From assembly GCA_964470615.1 (NCBI GenBank), contig CAYYDH010000039.1, positions 1 through 5,490 on the forward strand: DNA of 5,490 bases, in the 5' to 3' direction. Position numbers and translations under genes: made by a program. The notes beneath the pieces are model-generated. The model was not told the origin of the DNA. It ran no database searches and worked only from the letters and a program-made list of their open reading frames with translations. Positions 1 through 4,719 of the stretch are shown here, one piece after another; positions within the stretch are counted from its first letter, which is position 1; each line of letters opens with the position of its first letter. Source of the DNA: CAYYDH01 sp964470615. Its GTDB lineage: Bacteria > Patescibacteriota > Minisyncoccia > Minisyncoccales > GWA2-38-27.

Positions 1-401
1 TGGATGTCGAGGCGGCCTTGTATGACGGTTCCTTCCACGAAGTTGATTCTTCAGAGAATGCTTTCAAGATTGCCGGGTCAATGGCCTTGCAGGCAGCCGT
101 TAAAAAAGCCAAGCCAATATTACTTGAGCCAATTATGAAATTGGAAGTAGTAATCCCAGCTGACTTTTTCGGAGACATAATCGGCGATTTGTCAGCCAGA
201 AGGGGAAAAATCGAAGAAACAAAAGACAGAATGGAGATGAAAGTCATTGATGCCAAAATTCCGCTGGCAGAAATGTTCGGCTATGCTACTAATGTCAGGT
301 CGTTGACCGAAGGAAGAGGAACCTTCACCATGGAATTTAACCATTATGAAGAAGTGCCTGGGAACATAGCCCAGGAGATCGTTGAGGGGAAAAGGCGGTA
401 A
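1..401 (+). CDS. fusA: Elongation factor G, C-terminal part (5' truncated)
   Basis: EF-G is the GTPase that moves tRNAs and mRNA through the ribosome after peptide bond formation, and with ribosome recycling factor it splits ribosomes. Only the last 132 codons are present. The frame is already open at position 3, so the gene begins outside the window; a TTG at 18 is internal, not a start. The visible protein covers the end of domain IV (YDGSFHEVDSSENAFKIAGS) and all of domain V (from KPILLEPIMKLEVVIP through GDLSARRGKIE and LAEMFGYATNVRSLTEGRG to TMEFNHYEEVP). These blocks align closely with E. coli EF-G from memory. The GTPase domain cannot be assessed. The stop is TAA at 399-401. The next gene, tuf, follows after 117 nt, the usual str-operon order. 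No terminator-like hairpin follows fusA, so some read-through into tuf is likely. Identification is secure. Confidence 0.97.
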   Translation, partial: DVEAALYDGSFHEVDSSENAFKIAGSMALQAAVKKAKPILLEPIMKLEVVIPADFFGDIIGDLSARRGKIEETKDRMEMKVIDAKIPLAEMFGYATNVRSLTEGRGTFTMEFNHYEEVPGNIAQEIVEGKRR

Positions 402-406
402 AGGCC

Positions 407-434
407 TTGACATTAAATTTATTTTGAATAGAAT
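407..434 (+). promoter_or_regulatory. Candidate sigma70-type promoter for tuf
   Basis: A perfect -35 hexamer TTGACA (407-412) lies 16 nt upstream of TAGAAT (429-434), a 5/6 match to the -10 consensus. Transcription would start near 441-443, giving a tuf leader of about 75 nt. A second perfect -10 hexamer, TATAAT at 441-446, has only a weak -35 (TTTATT, 418-423) at 17-nt spacing; another TATAAT at 465-470 has none. The surroundings are very AT-rich, so chance -10 matches are expected. The TTGACA is the persuasive part. It sits 6 nt after the fusA stop and would give tuf extra expression beyond the upstream operon, as known for tuf in other bacteria. Confidence 0.55.
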
Positions 435-469
435 ACTATATATAATTTGTAATTAACATTAAATTATAA

Positions 470-504
470 TTCGGACGGCTGAAAGCTTTTGCTTCGCCTC
501 CGAA
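470..504 (+). promoter_or_regulatory. Bulged 14-bp hairpin in the tuf 5' leader
   Basis: The RNA can fold as TTCGGA (470-475) with TCCGAA (499-504), GGC (477-479) with GCC (496-498), GAA (481-483) with TTC (493-495) and GC (485-486) with GC (491-492), closed by a TTTT tetraloop (487-490). Three single bases on the 5' arm (C476, T480, A484) are bulged while the 3' arm is continuous, so there are 14 Watson-Crick pairs. No T-run follows, so it is not an intrinsic terminator. It ends 14 nt before the tuf start and would lie in the leader of either promoter candidate. A role in mRNA stability or control of initiation is inference. Confidence 0.5.
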
Positions 505-518
505 GAGTTAATAAAAAC

Positions 519-1721
519 ATGGCAGAAAAAGCAAAATTTGAGAGATCAAAACCGCACGTTAATGTTGGTACTATTGGCCACGTTGACCACGGAAAAACCA
601 CGCTTACTGCAGCCTTAACGAAAGTTTTGGAAATGCAGGGAAAGGCCAAATACAAGACCTATGAAGATATCGCCAAAGGCGGTACTGTTCGTGCTGCCGG
701 CAAGATTCTAACTATTGCCGTAGCGCACGTTGAGTATGAATCAGATAAGAGACACTATGCTCATATTGATTGCCCTGGCCACGCTGACTATATTAAAAAC
801 ATGATTACTGGTGCTGCCCAGATGGATGGTGCCATTTTGGTTGTTTCTGCTCCTGACGGTCCAATGCCGCAAACCAGAGAGCACATTTTGCTCGCCCGCC
901 AGGTAGGACTTCCATCAATCGTTGTCTTTTTAAACAAGTGTGACTTAGTTGATGATCCGGAAATTATTGATTTGGTTGAATCCGAAATAAGAGAGCTTTT
1001 AAAGAAATACAATTTCCCTGGAGATACCACTCCGGTTATCAGGGGTTCAGCTTCGAAGGCTATGGAAGCTAAATCAATCGATGATGCTGATGCCAAGCCA
1101 ATTCTTGATTTAGTCAAAGCTTTAGATGAATTTGTTACAGAACCAGTAAGGGAAACCGACAAACCTTTCTTAATGGCGGTTGAAGACGTCTTTTCAATAG
1201 AAGGCCGTGGCACCGTTGCCACCGGCAGAATTGAAAGAGGTATTGTAAAACCCAACGATGAAGTGGAATTAATCGGATTGAAACCGACTACCAAAACGGT
1301 AGCTGTTAGCGTTGAAATGTTCCAGAAGATTCTTGACGAAGGAAGAGCCGGAGACAATGTCGGTATTTTGCTTAGAGGTTTGAAGAAAGAAGACGTTGAA
1401 AGAGGTCAGGTCTTAGCTAAACCAGGATCAGTTACTCCGCATACTGAATTTGAGGCTGAAGTATACATTCTAAGCAAAGAAGAAGGCGGTCGCCATACTC
1501 CGTTTTTCACCGGGTACAAGCCCCAGTTTTACTTCAGAACCACTGATGTTACTGGTGAATCTGCTTTGCCAGAGGGAACCGAAATGGTTATGCCGGGCGA
1601 CACTGTTAACTTGAAGATTAAATTAATTTCTCCGGTTGCTATGGAAGAAAAGCAGAGGTTTGCCATCAGAGAAGGAGGTAAGACAGTGGGAGCCGGACTG
1701 GTAACGAAAATAACAAAATAA
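519..1721 (+). CDS. tuf: Elongation factor Tu
   Basis: EF-Tu is the cytoplasmic GTPase that carries aminoacyl-tRNA to the ribosomal A site. The protein is 400 residues, close to the family's usual 390-400. Visible motifs are the P-loop GHVDHGKT (20-27), DCPGH (84-88, with His88 matching the catalytic His84 of E. coli), NKCD (139-142) and SASK (177-180). Lys93 and Asn94, in the block that contacts the tRNA 5' end, are kept. Domains 2 and 3 follow with typical blocks such as GRGTVATGRIERG, GGRHTPFF and PQFYFRTTDVTG. The start is ATG 519 because it gives the canonical MAEKAKFERSKPHVNVGTIGH; an in-frame TTG at 489 would only add a non-homologous stretch encoded inside the leader hairpin. Upstream there is only a weak purine patch (GAAGAG, 502-507), 11 nt from the ATG. 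Odd point: the switch I motif RGITI reads KILTI (62-66), though the Mg-binding Thr is kept (Thr65). The stop is TAA. Confidence 0.98.
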   Translation: MAEKAKFERSKPHVNVGTIGHVDHGKTTLTAALTKVLEMQGKAKYKTYEDIAKGGTVRAAGKILTIAVAHVEYESDKRHYAHIDCPGHADYIKNMITGAAQMDGAILVVSAPDGPMPQTREHILLARQVGLPSIVVFLNKCDLVDDPEIIDLVESEIRELLKKYNFPGDTTPVIRGSASKAMEAKSIDDADAKPILDLVKALDEFVTEPVRETDKPFLMAVEDVFSIEGRGTVATGRIERGIVKPNDEVELIGLKPTTKTVAVSVEMFQKILDEGRAGDNVGILLRGLKKEDVERGQVLAKPGSVTPHTEFEAEVYILSKEEGGRHTPFFTGYKPQFYFRTTDVTGESALPEGTEMVMPGDTVNLKIKLISPVAMEEKQRFAIREGGKTVGAGLVTKITK

Positions 1722-1727
1722 CGATTT

Positions 1728-1754
1728 AATGCTAAATTTCCAAGATTTGGCATT
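1728..1754 (+). promoter_or_regulatory. Hairpin just after the tuf stop
   Basis: AATGCTAAAT (1728-1737) pairs with ATTTGGCATT (1745-1754): ten pairs with one T·G wobble, around a 7-nt loop that could close by two further weak pairs. It begins 6 nt after the tuf stop. The stem is AT-rich and is followed by mixed sequence, not a T-run, so it does not look like an efficient terminator. It could be a 3'-end stabiliser, a processing site or a weak attenuator between tuf and rpsJ. The rest of the 75-nt gap holds a seven-T run (1785-1791) directly before TATAAA and the rpsJ ATG. Confidence 0.4.
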
Positions 1755-1796
1755 TACCTTATATAACAAACGAATTAGCAGCTCTTTTTTTATAAA

Positions 1797-2135
1797 ATGC
1801 CTGCCAAAAAGAAAGAAACCACCGAAGAAGTAAAGCCGAAGCTTAGAATTAAGCTTAGGGCTTACGATTACAAAGTTATTGACAACAGCGCTCGTCAGAT
1901 TATTGACACTGTCCTGCGCTACGGGGCCGAAGTTGTAGGACCCGTTCCTTTACCGACGGAAATAAAGAAATATACTGTTAACCGATCTACGTTTGTTCAT
2001 AAGGATGCTAGAGAGCAGTTTGAGATGAGAGTCCATAAACGGCTGATTGATATTTTAAACACCAATCCTAATGTTATTGACGCCCTGATGAATTTGACGT
2101 TGCCAGCCGGAGTAGACATTGAATTGAAGGTGTAA
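1797..2135 (+). CDS. rpsJ: 30S ribosomal protein S10 (NusE)
   Basis: S10 sits in the head of the small subunit; in many bacteria it is also NusE, which with NusB acts in transcription antitermination and can bridge to NusG. The 112-residue protein has the full S10 fold: KLRIKLRAYDYKVIDNSARQ, the GAEVVGPVPLPT segment, the ribosome-anchoring loop region around FVHKDAREQFEMRVHKRLIDI, and the closing PAGVDIELKV. Compared with E. coli S10 (103 residues) the N-terminus has about ten extra charged residues (MPAKKKETTEEVKPK). ATG 1797 is the only reasonable start. There is no Shine-Dalgarno motif; the preceding bases are seven Ts and TATAAA, so initiation may rely on an unstructured U/A-rich site. 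It lies 75 nt after tuf and 148 nt before rplC, and so is set apart from the tightly packed genes downstream. Confidence 0.97.
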   Translation: MPAKKKETTEEVKPKLRIKLRAYDYKVIDNSARQIIDTVLRYGAEVVGPVPLPTEIKKYTVNRSTFVHKDAREQFEMRVHKRLIDILNTNPNVIDALMNLTLPAGVDIELKV

Positions 2136-2200
2136 TCGGAGGAAGGTTCGTAAGTGTCGAACGCTGCAAAAATAATTCAATTTATGACATTTTCTTCCGA
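2136..2200 (+). promoter_or_regulatory. Structured first half of the rpsJ-rplC leader
   Basis: Directly after the rpsJ stop, GTTCG (2146-2150) and CGAAC (2158-2162) form a perfect 5-bp hairpin with a 7-nt loop. The adjacent GGAAG (2141-2145) can pair with CTTCC (2194-2198), and overlapping with this TCGGA (2136-2140) can pair with TCCGA (2196-2200), so two alternative closing stems exist. The region between is AT-rich. An ATGACA (2184-2189) resembles a -35 box, but at normal spacing the best -10 is poor (TTTTAA, 2208-2213), so a promoter here is doubtful. No open frame of note is present. This looks like an RNA leader, not a gene. Confidence 0.35.
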
Positions 2201-2233
2201 AATTAATTTTTAAAAAAGATAAGATAAAAGCGA

Positions 2234-2255
2234 CTAGTCAAGATAACTGGGCTAG
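2234..2255 (+). promoter_or_regulatory. Candidate anti-terminator stem
   Basis: CTAGTC (2234-2239) can pair with GGCTAG (2250-2255), six pairs with one T·G, around a 10-nt loop. Its 3' arm overlaps the 5' arm and loop of the terminator hairpin at 2245-2264, so the two folds exclude each other. That is the layout of an attenuator. The stem is weaker than the terminator, so a bound protein or a paused or translating complex would be needed to favour it; this is inference. Confidence 0.35.
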
Positions 2256-2269
2256 CGCCCGGTTTTTTT
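2245..2269 (+). terminator. Rho-independent terminator / attenuator before rplC
   Basis: AACTGGGC (2245-2252) pairs with GCCCGGTT (2257-2264), eight pairs with one T·G, around the loop TAGC, and the T-run extends over 2263-2269. GC-rich stem plus seven Ts is the classic intrinsic terminator form. It could simply end the tuf-rpsJ transcript, but only 14 nt separate the T-run from the rplC ATG. There is no room for a conventional promoter beyond it, so transcripts carrying rplC-rplV probably have to pass through it. Confidence 0.8.
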
Positions 2270-2283
2270 GTTAAACGACTATC

Positions 2284-2877
2284 ATGAAGTTTCTACTCGG
2301 GTTAAAACTAGGAATGTCCCAGATTTTTGATGAGAAGGGGAATGTCATACCTCTGACTTTGGTTCAGGCCGGTCCCTGTTATATTACCCAGGTAAAAACA
2401 AAAGAAAAAAGCGATAAGTATGAAGCAATTCAAATTGGTTTTGTTGAGCTGAAAGAAAAGAAAGTTAAGAAACCAAACAAGGCCAAGCCCTACCGATTTT
2501 TAAGGGAGTTTAAGGGAAATATTTCCGAATGTAAGGCAGGAGATAAGATTGACGTTTCAGCTTTCCAGGAAGGCGATAAGATCACAATTTCCGGCATCAC
2601 CAAGGGCAAAGGGTTCCAGGGCGCAGTTAAGCTCTGGGGTTTTAAGGGAAAGATGGCGACTCACGGCACCAAGCATGAAGAAAGAACTATCGGGTCAGTA
2701 GGTTCAAGGTATCCGCAGAGAGTGATAAAAGGGAAGAAGATGCCGGGCCGCATGGGAGCAGAAAGGGTTACGGTTAAAAATCTGAAAATAGTTAAAATTG
2801 ACCAAGAAAATAATTTATTAGCCATAAGGGGAGCAATACCTGGGAGAAAGGGAACCCTTTTGGAGATTAAGGGATAA
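2284..2877 (+). CDS. rplC: 50S ribosomal protein L3
   Basis: L3 is an early-assembling large-subunit protein whose long extension reaches toward the peptidyl-transferase centre. The 197-residue product (E. coli has 209) begins MKFLLGLKLGMSQIFDEKGN, typical of the family. The internal block TKGKGFQGAVKLWGFKGKMATHG (106-128) leads into the central loop GSVGSRYPQRV (137-147) and KGKKMPGRMGAERVTVKNL (149-167), the strongest L3 signature. The C-terminus LLAIRGAIPGRKG is also standard. The loop after GSVG is about one residue shorter than in E. coli, and the glutamine methylated by PrmB there (Gln150) has no clear counterpart. No Shine-Dalgarno motif precedes the ATG; the upstream bases are the terminator T-run and TTAAACGACTATC. 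The gene opens the compact rplC-rplV block, with only 1 nt between its TAA and the rplD start. Confidence 0.97.
   Translation: MKFLLGLKLGMSQIFDEKGNVIPLTLVQAGPCYITQVKTKEKSDKYEAIQIGFVELKEKKVKKPNKAKPYRFLREFKGNISECKAGDKIDVSAFQEGDKITISGITKGKGFQGAVKLWGFKGKMATHGTKHEERTIGSVGSRYPQRVIKGKKMPGRMGAERVTVKNLKIVKIDQENNLLAIRGAIPGRKGTLLEIKG
2868..2874 (+). promoter_or_regulatory. Weak Shine-Dalgarno-like site for rplD
   Basis: TAAGGGA, just before and touching the rplC stop, lies 4 nt before the rplD ATG and matches the first part of TAAGGAGG. A GGAG (2862-2865) lies 13 nt upstream of the start. These are the only plausible ribosome-binding motifs next to a start in the window; either may be chance, since they also encode the L3 C-terminus. 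Confidence 0.35.
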
Positions 2878-2878
2878 T

Positions 2879-3508
2879 ATGAAAGTCGCGGTTATCAATC
2901 AAAACGGAGAAACAGTTTCAGAAGTTCTTTTGCCAAAGGATATTTTTAGCGTAGAGATGAATGCTGACCTAGTTCACCAGGTTGCCTCAGCTCAAATTTC
3001 CAATAAAAGACAAAAGGTTGCCAAGACAAAAGATCGGGCAGAGGTACGAGGCGGAGGCAAGAAACCTTGGAGGCAAAAAGGAACAGGTCGAGCCAGGCAC
3101 GGATCTATCCGCTCTCCTTTATGGAAAGGAGGTGGCGTCACTTTTGGACCGAGGCCGGAAAGAGTTTTAAAGAAGAAGATAAACAAGATAATGAGAAGAA
3201 AGGCTTTGTTTATGGTTCTTTCCAGTAAAGTTAAGGACAAAAAGGTTTTGGTTTTAGATGATCTGAAAATGGAAAAGATAAAAACCAAGCTGATGGCAAA
3301 GATTCTGAATAAGCTGTTTTTGAGCCAAGGAACAGGGATGGTTGCTTTGCCCGGAAAAGAGGATGCTTTAGTAAAATCCATCAGGAATATCAAAGGAGTA
3401 AAGCCAATATCAGCTAAAGACCTGAACGTGCTTGATTTGCTTTCCTACAAATATTTGTTGCTTCCCAAAGAATCAATAAAAGTGATAAAAGAGACATTTT
3501 TGAAATAA
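2879..3508 (+). CDS. rplD: 50S ribosomal protein L4
   Basis: L4 is a large-subunit assembly protein whose long internal loop lines the upper exit tunnel, next to L22. In E. coli it also represses its own S10 operon. The 209-residue protein (E. coli 201) shows the diagnostic loop region EVRGGGKKPWRQKGTGRAR (55-73), then HGSIRSPLWKGGGVTFGPRP (74-93), where macrolide-associated changes occur in other bacteria. The globular domain follows, with KVLVLDDLK and the late DLNVLDLLSYKYLLLPKESI. ATG 2879 starts 1 nt after the rplC stop and the full-length N-terminus MKVAVINQNGETVSEVLLP agrees with the family. The next gene starts 1 nt after its TAA, so translation of the three genes is probably coupled. 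If L4 autoregulation exists here, the leader at 2136-2283 is the natural target; that is speculation. Confidence 0.97.
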   Translation: MKVAVINQNGETVSEVLLPKDIFSVEMNADLVHQVASAQISNKRQKVAKTKDRAEVRGGGKKPWRQKGTGRARHGSIRSPLWKGGGVTFGPRPERVLKKKINKIMRRKALFMVLSSKVKDKKVLVLDDLKMEKIKTKLMAKILNKLFLSQGTGMVALPGKEDALVKSIRNIKGVKPISAKDLNVLDLLSYKYLLLPKESIKVIKETFLK

Positions 3509-3509
3509 C

Positions 3510-3914
3510 ATGGCTTTGTTGAATATTTTTAAAAAGAAAGAGCCGAAAAAAGCTGTGGTTGCAGAAAAGAAACCTCAAGAAAAGAAAGAGGAGCCTATCA
3601 AGATTGAACAAGCTTCAAGGAAGAGAGCTCCAGAACATGCCTACCGAGTTTTGCTTTCTCCACACGTTACTGAAAAAGCAACAGCTTTAACTGAAGAAAA
3701 TAAATATATTTTTAAAGTTTGGCCGAGAGCCAATAAGCCAGAGGTAAAAAAAGCCGTTGAGGAAGTTTATGGAGTAAGCGTTGAACAAGTTAATATCTTA
3801 AAAGTGCCAAGCAAGGAAAGAAGAGTAAGGGGACAGATAGGCCATAAAAAAGGATATAAGAAAGCCATTGTTCAAGTTAAGAAGGGTCAGAAAATTGAGA
3901 TTTTACCCCGCTAA
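3510..3914 (+). CDS. rplW: 50S ribosomal protein L23 with N-terminal extension
   Basis: L23 sits at the exit of the peptide tunnel and is the main docking site for trigger factor and the signal recognition particle. The core (about residues 43-134) is clear: AYRVLLSPHVTEKAT, KYIFKVWPRANKPEVKKAVEEVYGV, VNILKVPSKERRVRGQIGHKKGYKKAIVQVK. Glu55, in HVTEK, matches E. coli Glu18, the residue known to be needed for trigger factor binding. The core is preceded by about 37 extra residues: a short hydrophobic patch MALLNIF, then Lys/Glu-rich sequence. The extension is in frame and begins at the first ATG after the rplD stop. A shorter product from an internal start is unlikely, because I see no ATG between the first codon and the core. 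No Shine-Dalgarno motif is visible. The stop is TAA, in the same frame as rplB. Confidence 0.95.
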   Translation: MALLNIFKKKEPKKAVVAEKKPQEKKEEPIKIEQASRKRAPEHAYRVLLSPHVTEKATALTEENKYIFKVWPRANKPEVKKAVEEVYGVSVEQVNILKVPSKERRVRGQIGHKKGYKKAIVQVKKGQKIEILPR

Positions 3915-3917
3915 AAT

Positions 3918-4715
3918 ATGAAAAAGAAAGTTTTTTCACCAAATAAATTATTGACCAAAAAAGAGCCTGAAAAAGGATTGCTTTTGTCTATTAAGAGAAG
4001 AGCTGGAAGAAATAACACAGGCCGCATTACTGTTCGCCATAAAGGGAGCGGAGCGAAGCGGCTTTACCGAATAGTTGATTTTGGCCAAGGAAAGATTGAT
4101 GCTCCAGCTAAAGTTATTGCTATTGAATACGATCCTTATAGAACAGCTTTCATTATGCTTTTAGAATACAAAGATGGCCAAAAGAGGTATCAGATAGCGC
4201 CGGCCGGTCTAAAGACTGGAGACGAAGTCATTTGTAAAGAACAGGCTGAGGTTAAAACCGGCAACAGGATGAAGATAAAAAACATTCCAGTGGGAACTTT
4301 AGTGTACAGCGTTGAGTTAGAACCGGGTCGGGGAGGAAAAATAGTCCGTTCGGCGGGCAGCTCAGCCAGAGTTTTGGCCCATGAAGGAAAATATGCGAAC
4401 ATACAAATGCCGTCCGGGGAAGTAAGAAAAGTTTTGACAGAAGGATACGCCTCTATAGGGTCAGTTTGTTTCCCCGAATGGAAATATATTAATATTGGAA
4501 AAGCAGGTTCAAACAGGAGAAGAGGCGTAAGGCCGGCAGTGCGCGGCTCAGCTATGAATCCGGTTGATCATCCTCACGGAGGAGGCGAGGGTCGGACGTC
4601 GATCGGCTTGAAGTATCCGAAGACCCCTTGGGGCAAGCATGCTTCAGGAGTCAAAACAAGAGGTAAGAAATGGACCGATAAATATATTCTTCAGAGGAGA
4701 AAGAAAAAAGAATAA
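3918..4715 (+). CDS. rplB: 50S ribosomal protein L2 with shortened N-terminus
   Basis: L2 is a core large-subunit protein needed for subunit association and for the peptidyl-transferase centre. The 265-residue protein (E. coli 273) contains the N-terminal RNA-binding OB-like domain (AGRNNTGRITVRHKGSGAKR, YRIVDF, IEYDPYRTAFI) and the SH3-like domain (NIPVGTLVYSVELEPGRGGK, RSAGSSARVLAHEGKYA). The C-terminal signature follows: GVRPAVRGSAMNPVDHPHGG (203-222) and GRTSIG, with His218 matching the functionally important His229 of E. coli, then KYPKTPWGKHASGVKTRGKK. The N-terminus is odd: it starts MKKKVFSPNKLLTKKEPEKG and lacks the usual PTSPGRR motif. The in-frame TAA two codons upstream (3912-3914, the rplW stop) rules out a longer start. 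No Shine-Dalgarno motif precedes it. rpsS starts 4 nt after the stop. Confidence 0.97.
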   Translation: MKKKVFSPNKLLTKKEPEKGLLLSIKRRAGRNNTGRITVRHKGSGAKRLYRIVDFGQGKIDAPAKVIAIEYDPYRTAFIMLLEYKDGQKRYQIAPAGLKTGDEVICKEQAEVKTGNRMKIKNIPVGTLVYSVELEPGRGGKIVRSAGSSARVLAHEGKYANIQMPSGEVRKVLTEGYASIGSVCFPEWKYINIGKAGSNRRRGVRPAVRGSAMNPVDHPHGGGEGRTSIGLKYPKTPWGKHASGVKTRGKKWTDKYILQRRKKKE

Positions 4716-4719
4716 TCTT

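Noticed and set aside
489..518. Earlier TTG start for EF-Tu adding ten residues
   Set aside because: The added residues do not resemble any EF-Tu N-terminus and lie in the leader hairpin; ATG 519 gives the canonical start.
673..737. EF-Tu switch I change as a double-frameshift artefact
   Set aside because: Shifting the frame in either direction does not restore EEKARGITI, and the flanks stay in frame, so the change appears genuine.
788..1357. Long open frame of 189 codons on the - strand inside tuf
   Set aside because: It is antisense to a highly conserved gene, has no recognisable protein family and follows from the codon bias of tuf.
1775..1796. T-run before rpsJ as an intrinsic terminator
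   Set aside because: No stable stem lies directly upstream of the seven Ts, and the hairpin at 1728-1754 is about 30 nt away.
1791..1796. TATAAA directly before the rpsJ ATG as a -10 box for a leaderless mRNA
   Set aside because: It touches the ATG, too close for transcription to begin at or before the start codon, and no -35 box is seen at suitable spacing.
2232..2239. GACTAGTC palindrome as a protein-binding operator
   Set aside because: An 8-bp palindrome alone is weak evidence; its bases are better explained as part of the candidate anti-terminator stem.
2982..3393. Alternative frames inside rplD on both strands
   Set aside because: They overlap conserved L4 coding sequence, have no start context and resemble no family.
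4639..4719. Earlier start for S19 overlapping rplB
   Set aside because: It would add 27 non-homologous residues out of frame within L2; ATG 4720 matches the family exactly.
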